From positions 5,221,022 to 5,285,021 of the forward strand of contig OY282376.1 of NCBI GenBank assembly GCA_958295845.1: 64,000 bases of DNA, written 5' to 3'. The stretch comes from Caldilineaceae bacterium. GTDB lineage: Bacteria; Chloroflexota; Anaerolineae; Caldilineales; Caldilineaceae. A program made the translations under genes and the position numbers. Positions within the stretch are counted from its first letter, which is position 1, and every line of letters starts with the position of its first letter. Positions 19,282-28,161 of the stretch are shown one piece after another. Below the pieces are notes generated by a model that had not been told where the DNA came from, did not search any database, and saw only the letters and a program-made list of their open reading frames with translations.

Positions 19282-19757
19282 CCGGGTCTCGCGTTCTGGA
19301 AATACCTGTGGTCAGCCACCGCGGTTCACTCAGCAGTGGCACATGAAGAAACATTATACGCCGCCTGTAAAGCCGCTGGCAACTGGGAACGGCAGTGGTC
19401 GGTGGTCAGTGGTCAGTGGTCAGTGGTCAGTGGTCGGTGGCTAGCAGTTTTTAGTAGTCAGTTTTTAGTTTTTAGTGAACTGCGAACGGCAGTGGTCAGT
19501 GGTTAGTGGTTAGTGGTTAGTGGTTAGTGAATGGGCGATTTGTCGGGGATGGATGTGAGGGCTGGAGACGGTTCAGGCGACACCAGGAGTACAGGAGAGT
19601 TCACTCCCTTTTTTGGGATGCACGCCGGCGGTGGGTAGCGGCAACAACAGGAGGCGTAATCTGGGGGCCGGAGGGCAGGCTGTATGCTATAATGTACGTT
19701 CACGATACAGGGAAAGGTTCCTCCGGCGATTCTACTTGCCCCCACACTAGAAATGGT
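19282..19757. repeat. Intergenic region with heptamer arrays and a 57-base AT-rich element
   Basis: Arrays of AGTGGTC-type heptamers at 19394-19440 and of GGTTAGT-type at 19491-19529 flank a 57-base element (19446-19502, repeats of AGTTTTT and TTAGT) found with one mismatch at 38436-38492. No gene is credible here. The extreme right holds the promoter of the nuclease gene. Confidence 0.8.
19685..19693 (+). promoter_or_regulatory. Extended -10 promoter of the secreted nuclease gene
   Basis: TGCTATAAT (TGn plus TATAAT) lies 65 bases before the ATG. No recognisable -35, as tolerated by extended -10 promoters. Confidence 0.5.
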
Positions 19758-21941
19758 ATGATTTCTCGATTGTCTGCGCGGTGGCCCCTGATCATAAAAA
19801 TGGTGCTGGTGAGCTCGTTGTGGCTGGCTGCCCGTCCGGCGGCGGCAGCGCCCGCGCCGTCTGAATTGCCGGATGATTTGACACCGATTTACCTCATTCA
19901 GGGCGACGGGGCGAGTACGCCCTTGTCGCAGGACCGCGTTTCGACGTTCGGTTTGGTGAGCGGTGTGCAGTCGAACGGGTTTTATCTGCAGGACCCGACC
20001 GGAGACGGCGAACCGCAGACCAGCGATGGCATCTTCGTCTACACTTCCTCGGCGCCGAGGGTGAAGGCGGGCGAGTGCATCCTCGTGCGCGGCGCGGAAG
20101 CGACCGAATACTACGAAAAGACGGAGTTGACCACGCCGCGTGCGCTTTCGACGCTGCCTATCGAGCTGTGCGGGAGCGGGACTCTGGCCGCGCCGCTGGC
20201 GCCCCTGCCGGCACCCAATGTCGAGCCGGAGTCGTTGCTGGAGCCGTTCGAAGGCATGCTCGTTGCTTTCGAGACGCTGCAGGGCGTCGTGCAGGGGCCG
20301 ACTAAGCGGTTCAGCAACGGCAACGTCGAGATCGCGCTCATGGCAGAGCAGGCCCTGCCCTTCGTGCAAGGCGGGCGGGTCTTCCAAACCAACGCGGCCG
20401 ATGCCGCGGGGCTGATCTTCCTGGGCAACGGGCTGGGCGCGAGCCTGCCGCCGGCGGCCTGGGGGGACCGGGTGCAGGTACGCGCGGCCGAGCCGGGGAC
20501 GCCGGTGCTGGCGGTTATCGATTACAGCTTCGGCAAGTATCTGCTGCTGCCGCTGCCGGGACAGGAGGTGGAGGTGCTCTCCCGGCACGGGCCGACCGAG
20601 CTGGCGGCCCAACCGGACGCGGGCGCGTTCCGGGTCTGCTCGTTCAACGTGTTGGGGCTGGGTCGGGGCGTGGACCAGTTGCGCGACGCGGCGGATTACG
20701 AGGCTGGGCTGCGGCAGCGCGCGGAGGCCATCGCGGGCGGCCTGCAGAACTGTGAAATCGTGGGCTTGCAGGAGACCGGCAAGCCGGAGGACGCCGAAAA
20801 CCTGGCACGGGTTCTGACCGAGATCAGCGGGCTGGCGTACAGCGCGGTTGCGTTTGCCGGCCCCGGAACCGCCAGCTCCGATTTCCCGCTGACGAACAGC
20901 CTGCTTGTACGCGACGACCGGGTGACGGTCGTCAGCGCCGGGAACGAGCAGGCATGCACCCGCTTCAGTTTCAGTGTACGGCTGGTGCCGGGGCAGTGCC
21001 CGGCGCGGCTGCTGCCGCTCTTCAGCCGGCCGCCGCTGGTCGCGGACCTGCTTGTACGCGGCCCGTGGGGAGAGGACTACCCGCTGACGGTGGTGGTCAA
21101 TCACTGGCGCAGCAAGCGCGGGGATGAATCGGTGAACGTCGTGCATCGGACGTTGCAGGCGGAGCACGCGGCCTCGATTGTGCAGGCCCGGCTGGATGCA
21201 GATCCCGACGCGCATGTCATCGTGCTGGGCGACCTGAATGATTTCCAGGCGAGCAAACCGGTGGAGACCCTGCGACTTGGCCCGCAGCCCGCTGACGGCG
21301 CGGCTCGCGAGCCGGGGCGTTTTCTCCTTTGGCATGCCTTTGACGCGCTGCCGCTGCAGGACCGCTACACCTACATCTTTAACGGGGCCAGCCAGACGCT
21401 GGACCATCTGTTGCTGAGCCCGGGGTTGATGCCCGATTTCGGCGGGATGGATATCGCGCATATCAACGCTGACTTTCCCATTGCCCAGCCAGGCGGCGCG
21501 GAGGGTGTTCCCGGCCTCGCGCCAGCATATGGCTCCAGCGACCATGATCCCCTGGTGTTGACATTGCGGCCGGGGGGCGGCGCGTGGATCGCAGGCAGTG
21601 TGCAGATTCCGAACAGGCCGGTTGAACTCACTGACAGCGCGGGCACGGTGATCGCCCGGACAGAGAGCGATGCGCTGGGCGAGTTCCGCTTCTTCGATCT
21701 GCGGCCCGGGGCGTACAGCCTGCATTTTGCGCTGCCCGAGGCGGTTACGCTGCTGGCGCCGGGGGATGATACTGATGGAAACTCGGAGGCGGTCTTTGGG
21801 GTAGAGGTCGAGCTGGGCGGGGCGACTGTCGTAGAATTTACCGCACGCGATCGTCGCGTCGATGCCGGCGCAGCGAGCGCGTTTTTGGGCATATTATATG
21901 GATTTGAATCCGCAGGACAGGCGGATAATTCAAATCCCTGA
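19758..21941 (+). CDS. Secreted ExeM/NucH-like endonuclease/exonuclease/phosphatase-family nuclease
   Basis: 727 residues. The ATG at 19758 is chosen because it begins a clean signal peptide (hydrophobic 10-28, cleavage after RPAAAA). Domains: an N-terminal beta-rich OB-type region (about 42-270, with GFYLQDPTGDG) as in NucH/ExeM extracellular nucleases; the metal-dependent phosphoesterase domain (about 290-605) with FNVLG, the Glu of GLQET (339), VNHWRSKRG (His449), GDLNDF (Asp492/Asn494) and SSDHDP (near 596); and a C-terminal SdrD/CarboxypepD-like beta domain (about 615-715). Expected to degrade extracellular DNA for nutrients, or to modify biofilm DNA. No membrane anchor or sorting signal is seen. 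Confidence 0.87.
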   Translation: MISRLSARWPLIIKMVLVSSLWLAARPAAAAPAPSELPDDLTPIYLIQGDGASTPLSQDRVSTFGLVSGVQSNGFYLQDPTGDGEPQTSDGIFVYTSSAPRVKAGECILVRGAEATEYYEKTELTTPRALSTLPIELCGSGTLAAPLAPLPAPNVEPESLLEPFEGMLVAFETLQGVVQGPTKRFSNGNVEIALMAEQALPFVQGGRVFQTNAADAAGLIFLGNGLGASLPPAAWGDRVQVRAAEPGTPVLAVIDYSFGKYLLLPLPGQEVEVLSRHGPTELAAQPDAGAFRVCSFNVLGLGRGVDQLRDAADYEAGLRQRAEAIAGGLQNCEIVGLQETGKPEDAENLARVLTEISGLAYSAVAFAGPGTASSDFPLTNSLLVRDDRVTVVSAGNEQACTRFSFSVRLVPGQCPARLLPLFSRPPLVADLLVRGPWGEDYPLTVVVNHWRSKRGDESVNVVHRTLQAEHAASIVQARLDADPDAHVIVLGDLNDFQASKPVETLRLGPQPADGAAREPGRFLLWHAFDALPLQDRYTYIFNGASQTLDHLLLSPGLMPDFGGMDIAHINADFPIAQPGGAEGVPGLAPAYGSSDHDPLVLTLRPGGGAWIAGSVQIPNRPVELTDSAGTVIARTESDALGEFRFFDLRPGAYSLHFALPEAVTLLAPGDDTDGNSEAVFGVEVELGGATVVEFTARDRRVDAGAASAFLGILYGFESAGQADNSNP

Positions 21942-22061
21942 TGGAAAACTGTTGCGGGCACCCGTGCCTGCAAGCGTTGCGGAGGCTGCCGCCGCCTCCA
22001 GCACACCAGCCCGTTGGCGGCAACCTGATCACTTGGCAGCGGGCGAACGGTGGAGGAACAG

Positions 22062-22571
22062 ATGGCAAGAGTTTACTTGAACTGGCACGACGTGGAGGAG
22101 TTGATCACCAAGGTCGTGATGCAGCTGAATACGCCCTATGATGCGCTCCTCCTGATCACCCGCGGGGGAATCGTGCCGGGCGGCATGATTGCGGAGGCGT
22201 TGAAGATGAAGGATGTGCTGACCGCGGCGGTCGTGTTTCAGAGCGGGCCCGGCGTAGGGGTGGAGATGAGCTGGCCCCGCTTCCAGCAGTTTCCTGCAGA
22301 AACGCTGCTGGAGGGCAAAAAGATTTTGATCGTGGATAATATCTGGGATCGGGGGCGCACGATCGTCACCGTGAAGAGCCGTGTGGAGGGAAGCGGCGCG
22401 ACCGCGGAGACCGCGGTGCTCCATTGGAAGCAGCGGCAGAATCTTTTTGAGAAGGAGAAGCCGGACTACTACGCGGAACTGACCGAGGACTGGATCTATT
22501 ACCCCTGGCAGCGTATGGACGATTCGGACGACCTGGTTTCGCTCCGCCGCCCTTCGCCGGAGCTTTCCTGA
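22062..22571 (+). CDS. Phosphoribosyltransferase-family protein
   Basis: 169 residues. The ATG at 22062 follows GGAGG at correct spacing; an in-frame GTG 12 bases earlier is less likely. Type I phosphoribosyltransferase fold: LLITRGGIVPGG (about 31-41) as the first diphosphate loop and ILIVDNIWDRGRT (88-100) as the PRPP loop. In the canonical loop two acidic residues follow the hydrophobic strand (VDD or VDE); here the second is Asn, so activity or specificity may differ. Closest in style to xanthine/hypoxanthine-type enzymes. It overlaps the endonuclease III start by one base (TGATG), so the two are translated together. Confidence 0.85.
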   Translation: MARVYLNWHDVEELITKVVMQLNTPYDALLLITRGGIVPGGMIAEALKMKDVLTAAVVFQSGPGVGVEMSWPRFQQFPAETLLEGKKILIVDNIWDRGRTIVTVKSRVEGSGATAETAVLHWKQRQNLFEKEKPDYYAELTEDWIYYPWQRMDDSDDLVSLRRPSPELS

Positions 22572-23185
22572 TGTCGGAGTTGATCCGCCGCCTGCGAGCG
22601 GCGCATCCGGATGCACACTGCGCGTTAGATCACCAGAACCCGTTTCAACTGCTGGTGGCGACGATCCTTTCGGCGCAGTGTACTGACGAGCGGGTCAATC
22701 AGGTAACGCCGGGGCTGTTCGAACGTTTCCCGACGCCGGAGGCGATGGCCGCCGCCGACCGCGAAGAGGTGGAGGCGTTGATTCGCTCGACCGGTTTCTT
22801 TCGCAACAAGGCCAAAAGCCTGCAGGGCGCAAGCGCTCTGATCTGCCAGGCGTTCGGTGGGGAAGTGCCGCGGGAGATGGATGAGTTGACAAGGCTGCCC
22901 GGCGTGGCCCGCAAGACCGCCAACGTTGTGCGCGGCGTCTGTTTCGGCCTGGCCGACGGCGTCGTGGTGGACACGCATGTCAAGCGGCTGTCGCAGCGGC
23001 TGGGCCTGACCGAGCAGAAGACCCCGGAGAAGATCGAAAAGGATCTGATGGCGCTCATACCGGCCGAAGACTGGATCGACATCTCGCACCTGTTGATCTT
23101 CCACGGGCGGCGGGTGTGCGACGCGCGCAAGCCGGACTGCGCCAACTGTACGCTGGCCGACCTGTGTCCGTCGGCGGAGGTTTAG
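22571..23185 (+). CDS. nth: Endonuclease III (DNA glycosylase/AP lyase)
   Basis: 204 residues, family length. The helix-hairpin-helix LPGVARKTANVV (109-120) includes catalytic Lys115; Asp134 of VVDTHVKR is the second catalytic residue. A C-terminal [4Fe-4S] ligand set Cys183-X6-Cys190-X2-Cys193-X5-Cys199 is complete. It removes oxidised pyrimidines in base excision repair. Coupled by one-base overlap to the phosphoribosyltransferase gene. Confidence 0.96.
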   Translation: MSELIRRLRAAHPDAHCALDHQNPFQLLVATILSAQCTDERVNQVTPGLFERFPTPEAMAAADREEVEALIRSTGFFRNKAKSLQGASALICQAFGGEVPREMDELTRLPGVARKTANVVRGVCFGLADGVVVDTHVKRLSQRLGLTEQKTPEKIEKDLMALIPAEDWIDISHLLIFHGRRVCDARKPDCANCTLADLCPSAEV

Positions 23186-23287
23186 CGAGCGCGCCTCTTT
23201 TTCCGCGGCGTTTTCAAGTTTTTCGTGATGCGCTCAGGGAGTTGGTTGGGCCCTGTTGAGGTGGGCCCGGGTTGGAATCGCCGCGGT

Positions 23288-24739
23288 TCAGTTCTCGCCA
23301 TTTTCCTCGCGGGGGCTGACGACCAGGATGTAGCCCTCTCTCCCCTCCACTGTGACCTGATCGCCGACTTCGGCCGGATCCGCTTCATCGGACGATGCGC
23401 GGCGCAGCTGCGCGTTCCATAGCTCGCCCGCAAGGAGGACTTTGCCGCGGCCGTTGTCTGCAAAGGGAACGCGTACGGTCGCCAAGGAGCCGATCACGCC
23501 TTCGCTGCCGGTTGCCGTGCCCAGGCGTTGGGCGGCTACCACTTTGCCGCCCACAAAGAGGGCGAAGGCGCCCATGGCGACGCCGAGGGAGATGATCGTC
23601 ACCCAAGGCACAGCCAGCCCCGGCGCGTCGAAGAGCAGCGCGCTGCCAAAGATGAACGCGACCGTGCCTCCCAATGCGAGCGCGCCAAAGGCCGGCGTAA
23701 AGGCTTCGGCCACCAGCAGAATCAGGGCCAGCCCGATCAGAGCCAGACCGGCGAAGTTCGCCTCCAACTGGCCCAGCGAGTAGAGCCCCAACAGCAGGCT
23801 AATCAGGCCGATCATGCCGGGAACGAAGGTGCCGGGGTTGTAGATTTCGGCGATGAGCCCGATGGAGCCGAGGGTCAGCAGAATCGTGGCGACGGTGGGG
23901 TTGCTGATGAAGTTGAGAAACTCCTGCAGCGGCGAAAGGTTCTGCGGCATAATGCGGGCATTGGCAGTGCTCAGCGTCCGTTCCTGGTTCTGCACCGTGA
24001 CGACGAAGCCGTCCATCTGATCCAGCAGATCGGCCACGTCGGTGGCGATGAAGTCGATGACGCCCAGCTCAAGCGCGCGCGTGTCTGTGGCCGCGGCCGC
24101 CTCCTGGACGGCTGCGACAGCCCACTCCACGGCCTCCTCGCCGCGACGCGAGGCCAGATTCTCGATATCGGCGCTGAGGATGTTTACGACCTTCGCCTCC
24201 ATGGTGTCGCCAATGTCTTCGCCCTGGCCGCCGACGGGGCTGGCCGCGCCGATGCTGCTGCCGGGCGCCATGGCGGCAACGTGCCCGGCCAGGGTGATGA
24301 AGGTGCCGGCGCTGCCGGCCTGCGCCGCGGACGGCGCGACGTATACCACGATTGGTACAGGCGAGGCCAGCATATCCTGCACGATCTGCTTGGTCACATC
24401 GACACTGCCGCCGGGGGTGTCCAGGCGCAGGATCACAGCCTCGGCCCCCTCCAGCTGTGCATCTTCGATCGCTCCGCTGAGATACTGGCGCAGAACGGGC
24501 GTCACCGCGCCGCGGAACGTCAAGACCAAAACGAGGGTGGAGTCCGTCTGTGGAGAGATCCCCTTATCGTGGGCAGACGAGTCGGCGGGGTGCGGCCCGG
24601 CAGGGACGGCCGCCTGCACACCGTCTATCACGGTCAGGAGCATCCCCAGCAGCAGACAGGAGAGATAGAAGGTGCGATAGAGCGTTGTCAGCAGTGTACC
24701 GTTTCGCTGATGCGTGTTTTTTCGGCGGCGTCTAAACAT
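23288..24739 (-). CDS. NfeD-family membrane protein with ClpP-class serine protease domain
   Basis: 483 residues. N-terminal membrane/signal segment (about 20-40), a ClpP-like extracytoplasmic protease domain (about 68-270) with the nucleophile in AQAGSAGTF (Ser143) and a general-base Lys in TMEAKVVN (Lys183), the 40-residue separation known in this family; LDTPGG (107-111) lies in the substrate groove. Four to five hydrophobic segments follow (about 285-430), then a C-terminal OB-fold NfeD domain (about 430-483). Such proteins usually pair with an SPFH/stomatin partner and cleave it in membrane quality control; no stomatin gene is present here. Convergent with nth. Confidence 0.92.
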   Translation of the reverse strand: MFRRRRKNTHQRNGTLLTTLYRTFYLSCLLLGMLLTVIDGVQAAVPAGPHPADSSAHDKGISPQTDSTLVLVLTFRGAVTPVLRQYLSGAIEDAQLEGAEAVILRLDTPGGSVDVTKQIVQDMLASPVPIVVYVAPSAAQAGSAGTFITLAGHVAAMAPGSSIGAASPVGGQGEDIGDTMEAKVVNILSADIENLASRRGEEAVEWAVAAVQEAAAATDTRALELGVIDFIATDVADLLDQMDGFVVTVQNQERTLSTANARIMPQNLSPLQEFLNFISNPTVATILLTLGSIGLIAEIYNPGTFVPGMIGLISLLLGLYSLGQLEANFAGLALIGLALILLVAEAFTPAFGALALGGTVAFIFGSALLFDAPGLAVPWVTIISLGVAMGAFALFVGGKVVAAQRLGTATGSEGVIGSLATVRVPFADNGRGKVLLAGELWNAQLRRASSDEADPAEVGDQVTVEGREGYILVVSPREENGEN

Positions 24740-24781
24740 CTGTTTGTATTCCTATCAACGGCCCGCGACCTAAGGCACCGG

Positions 24782-26740
24782 TCACGGGCTGCCGCTGTGC
24801 AATTGATCGACGGCAGCCAACATCTCCACAACGGACTGCCGTCCGGCGTCGCTAACGGCCCCCAGCATTTGCGTCAACTCCTCGATGCGCGCCGGCCCCT
24901 CGATTGGAAGCACGTCGGTGCCGGTGCGCAGCTGGCCGTCACTCTCGAAAGTCCGTTTGCGGACGGTCAGGTGGAGGTCGGCAAAGGCAGCGAGCTGGGG
25001 CAGGTGGGTGATACACAGCACCTGATGGCGCAGCGGGCCAGTGTTGGTTTCGCCCGCGTCGGCGCGGGTGGGGGCGGTGTCGGGCGGCTGCTGGCCGGTC
25101 AGGTTCCAGAGCTTCTCGCCGACGACACCACCGACACGGCCACCGATGCCCTGGTCGATCTCATCGAAGATCAGAATTGGCGTCTGATCGGCCTGGGTAA
25201 GCGCGCCCTTGAGCGCCAGCATCAGGCGCGCGGTCTCGCCGCCGGAGGCCACCCTGGCGAGCGGTTTGGCCGGCTCGCCGGGATTGGCGCTGATCAGAAA
25301 TTCGACCCTGTCGATACCGTGGCTGCCGAAGGAGACGCGGCGCCCGTCGGGAAGGTATGCGCCATCCTCCTGCTCTTCCATATCCACGGCGACGGCGAAA
25401 TGGGCACGGCCCATACTCAACTGCGCCAGTTCCGCTTCCACTTGCCGGGCCATCTTCTCGCCGGCCGCGACCCGCGCCTGGCTCAACTCTGCGCCCAGTG
25501 CTCCGATGTCGCGCAGGAGTTTCTCTTCATCCTCCTCGAGCGCGGCCGTCTGCGCCTCCCAGTTGCTGAGCTCGTCCAACTCGGTCTGCGCTGCGGCCGC
25601 GAAGGCCAGGATCTCTTCGGTCGTATCGCCGTACTTGCGCTTGAGATTCTCGATCAGCGCCAGCCTTTCTTCGACTTCGGTCAGTCGTTGCGGATTGAAC
25701 TCCAATCCGTCGGCGTAGCCCTGCAGGTCCCGCGCCAGATCGGACAGCTCCTCCAGCAGACCCTGCCCGGTCGCGGCTGCGTCGGCCATGCCATCGTCGA
25801 TGCGGGCCAGCCGCTCTACACGGCCAACGGCATCGCTGAGGCCGTCGGTGACGGCTGGCATCCCGCCTTCGCCTTCGTTCAACAGGTTTGCGGCGCCGTT
25901 CGCCAGTTGCATGAGCGTTTCGGCATTGCTGAGCCGCTTACGTTCCACTTCGAGGTCTCTCTCTTCGCCGGCTTCCAGGGCCGCTTCAGAAATCTCTTCG
26001 ACCTGAAAGCTGAGCAGGTCGAGCCGTTGCGCGATGGTGCGCGCATCGCTGCGCATCCGCTCCAATTCTCTGCGGGCGTGCTGAACCTGGTGCGCCTTTC
26101 GGGCCAGGTTGCGGCGCAGGGGCAGGAGTCCGCCGTATCGGTCCAGCAGGTCCACGTGTGTGCGGGGACGGAGCAGGTTCAGATGCTCCCCCTGTCCGTG
26201 GATATCGACCAGCAGGGCGGCCAGTTCACTCAAAAGCTTGCGGGAGACCGTGCGTCCGTTGACGCGGCAGAAATTACGTCCGCTGCGGCGCACCTCTCGA
26301 CTGAGGATAAGCGTTTCAGGCGCGTCGGGATCGTCCAGGCCTTCGGCTTCCAAGAGGCTGTGGATGTCGTTTGCTTCGGGCGAGCCGTCGGGAGGGCTCT
26401 GGGGTCTATCGGATTCGCTCGACGGCATCGTAGCTTCCAGCTGGAAGATCGCCTCGACCTCCGCCCGGTCTGTGCCGGCCCGTACCATGTCCGCGGTTGC
26501 GCGGTCGCCCAAAAGCAGTCCGATGGCGTCGATAATGATCGACTTGCCGGCGCCGGTTTCTCCGGTAAGAATGTTCAGTCCGGAGTGGAAGCGAAGGTGC
26601 AGCCGGTCGATGATCGCGAAGTCGCGGATCTGAAGTTCCGTCAGTGCGGCGGCCGGTTCGACCTGTTCGCCGTCTGCGGACAGGAGAGATGGTTGCATGC
26701 GCCCCTGTTCAAAAGAGGCGTCGCGCGTTGGCGCAGTCAT
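24782..26740 (-). CDS. recN: DNA repair protein RecN
   Basis: 652 residues from the ATG at 26740; an ATG at 26698 is closer to the conserved LTELQIRDFAIID start and has a G-rich upstream, so the true start may be there. SMC-like ATPase: Walker A GETGAGKS (60-67), long coiled-coil arms (about 190-430) rich in Glu/Arg/Leu, C-terminal signature ASGGETARLMLALK and Walker B ILIFDEIDQGIGG. Acts in double-strand-break repair. It ends 42 bases before the NfeD-type gene on the same strand. An insertion between the Walker B and the end (about 565-590) is Pro/Thr-rich and looks lineage-specific. Confidence 0.95.
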   Translation of the reverse strand: MTAPTRDASFEQGRMQPSLLSADGEQVEPAAALTELQIRDFAIIDRLHLRFHSGLNILTGETGAGKSIIIDAIGLLLGDRATADMVRAGTDRAEVEAIFQLEATMPSSESDRPQSPPDGSPEANDIHSLLEAEGLDDPDAPETLILSREVRRSGRNFCRVNGRTVSRKLLSELAALLVDIHGQGEHLNLLRPRTHVDLLDRYGGLLPLRRNLARKAHQVQHARRELERMRSDARTIAQRLDLLSFQVEEISEAALEAGEERDLEVERKRLSNAETLMQLANGAANLLNEGEGGMPAVTDGLSDAVGRVERLARIDDGMADAAATGQGLLEELSDLARDLQGYADGLEFNPQRLTEVEERLALIENLKRKYGDTTEEILAFAAAAQTELDELSNWEAQTAALEEDEEKLLRDIGALGAELSQARVAAGEKMARQVEAELAQLSMGRAHFAVAVDMEEQEDGAYLPDGRRVSFGSHGIDRVEFLISANPGEPAKPLARVASGGETARLMLALKGALTQADQTPILIFDEIDQGIGGRVGGVVGEKLWNLTGQQPPDTAPTRADAGETNTGPLRHQVLCITHLPQLAAFADLHLTVRKRTFESDGQLRTGTDVLPIEGPARIEELTQMLGAVSDAGRQSVVEMLAAVDQLHSGSP

Positions 26741-27274
26741 GGGATTGAGGCGCGTCCTAATCTTATCAGGCCTGAAGATTCAGGGCTTTCATTCTAGCAC
26801 ATTTGGACGGGCGGGTGGAAGAGGTGCATCGGGGGGCAGGAACTGCAGGGGTCGGGGGTCAGGGGTCGGGGGTCAGGGGTCGGAGGCCTGAGATAGCACG
26901 TGGGAAGGAAGACACTGTTGGCTAAACACCTTTCTCTAGACACGCTGCTGGGGAAGAATTAGCACGGTGGTCTCGTTAGGGCGGGGCGTTGCGGGGGCGC
27001 AGCCCCCGCACAAGGGAGGGCCGAAGGCCCGAACGCACAACTGCAGGGGTCAGGGGTCAGTGGTTAGTGGTCGGTGGATGGTTGCCGGAGATCGGAACGG
27101 GAACTGACCGTGGCTTGGTTGCAGAGAGAGGTATTCGAGGGGTCACCGCCATTTGGGGATGCGCCCGCCCAGGGTGATTCAGCGGGCATCTGGGGTGGGG
27201 AAGGGGGTCAGGCTGTGCGGGCGGTCAGTCTGGATGGACCCAGATCGGGACTGCGTCCTTTTCGATATCCGTAT
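26741..27274. repeat. Repeat-rich intergenic region
   Basis: No supportable gene. It contains a GGGTCAG/GGGTCGG heptamer run (26845-26883), a dispersed element (26911-27036) repeated at 38516-38626, and a mixed heptamer run (27041-27085). The element includes the palindromes GCGGGGGCGCAGCCCCCGC and GGGCCGAAGGCCC. Confidence 0.8.
26911..27036. repeat. Dispersed intergenic element, copy A
   Basis: Begins GACACTGTTGGCTA and ends with the palindromes GCGGGGGCGCAGCCCCCGC and GGGCCGAAGGCCC. Copy B at 38516-38626 matches over nearly all its length apart from a short internal indel. Both copies sit next to heptamer arrays. Confidence 0.8.
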
Positions 27275-27302
27275 TTGTCGGTTGAGGCAATCATGGTATA
27301 AT
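27275..27302 (+). promoter_or_regulatory. Promoter of tatA-like gene
   Basis: TTGTCG, 16-base spacer, TATAAT, with an extended -10 TGG before it. It lies about 70 bases upstream of the start codon. Confidence 0.6.
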
Positions 27303-27372
27303 GCAGCGATTGAAGAAGGACTGATAAGAATGCCAATGCGCTCCGCATACTGTGAGCTAAGGAGCTTAGCAA

Positions 27373-27648
27373 ATGCCTTTTCTAGGAAATATAGCGCCGT
27401 TCTTTTTGCTCGGACCGACCCTGGGTCCGACCGAGTTGATTCTGATTCTGGTGATCGTCATCATCTTCTTTGGCGTTGGGCGACTGCCGGAGGTGTTTGG
27501 TGGGCTGGGCAAAGGTATCCGCGAATTTCGCCGGGCTGCCAAGGATGGAAGTGATGAGGATGATTCAGAGCCAACGGACGCCCCACCCGCCGCGGAGAGC
27601 GCTGAGCCTGCGGTGAGTTCTGAGACGAATCCGCCTGAGAAGGTCTAA
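27373..27648 (+). CDS. tatA: Twin-arginine translocase subunit TatA/TatB-type
   Basis: 91 residues. TAAGGAGC precedes the ATG. Single N-terminal helix (about 18-34), then the hinge [15 protein letters not shown] and amphipathic helix [12 protein letters not shown], and an acidic Pro/Ser tail. This is the pore-forming Tat component. The Tat pathway is relevant here because three downstream sugar-binding proteins have twin-Arg leaders (RRQF, RRDF, RREF). Confidence 0.92.
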   Translation: MPFLGNIAPFFLLGPTLGPTELILILVIVIIFFGVGRLPEVFGGLGKGIREFRRAAKDGSDEDDSEPTDAPPAAESAEPAVSSETNPPEKV

Positions 27649-27713
27649 CGTTCGCTTTGATTGCCGCTTACGCCAGGGGCTGGACAGGTAGCAACGGACA
27701 GACTGGCGATCGA

Positions 27714-27743
27714 CGAGAAGGCCGAGTCGGCCTTCTCGTTTCT
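27714..27743 (+). terminator. Rho-independent terminator after tatA
   Basis: Perfect 12-bp stem CGAGAAGGCCGA (27714-27725) with TCGGCCTTCTCG (27727-27738), followed by TTTCT. Confidence 0.85.
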
Positions 27744-27900
27744 GTCGGCACCTTGCATCTGAATCTTCGTGTGTAGTCGCCCAGCACGTGTTAGATTGTC
27801 GCTGACCACAGTTGTACAGAGAGACGATCAGACAGCACAGTGTTTGGGTATTTTTGTCTACGCGTGGATAGCGCAGCATGTCACACTTCCGAGGTGAATG

Positions 27901-28119
27901 ATGGATGTTTTCTTTATGATCGCAACGGTTATCATTGCCCTGACATTGATCGGCATCGTCCTGTTGCAGGGTCAAGGTAGTGGTTTGGGCACCGCCTTTG
28001 GGGGCGATGCCGGCGTCCAGCGCACCCGTCGCGGCGTGGAGAAAACCATGTTCAATCTGACGCTCACATTGGCGTCGATATTTCTCCTGCTCAGTCTCGT
28101 GACAGTCGCCCTTGGCTAG
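27901..28119 (+). CDS. secG: Protein translocase subunit SecG
   Basis: 72 residues. Of two adjacent ATGs (27898 and 27901) the second has proper spacing from GAGG at 27891. Two membrane helices (about 3-20 and 50-70) flank the conserved loop LLQGQGSGLGTAFGGD. Auxiliary subunit of the SecYEG channel. Confidence 0.93.
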   Translation: MDVFFMIATVIIALTLIGIVLLQGQGSGLGTAFGGDAGVQRTRRGVEKTMFNLTLTLASIFLLLSLVTVALG

Positions 28120-28161
28120 AACAGCAGTGGCCGCTGATCACAGGCCGCTGTGAATTTTCCC

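Noticed and set aside
19524-21725. 733-codon frame antisense to the nuclease gene
   Set aside because: Arg/Gln/Pro-rich, no start signals and no domain; the opposite strand has a complete signal peptide and catalytic motifs. A by-product of high G+C codon use.
23528-26797. 1089-codon + strand frame across the NfeD-type and recN genes
   Set aside because: Antisense to two clear families with intact motifs; its product is Gly/Asp/Gln-rich without any fold signal.
26911-27036. Insertion sequence
   Set aside because: No transposase frame, no clear terminal inverted repeats and no target duplication; kept as a dispersed repeat only.
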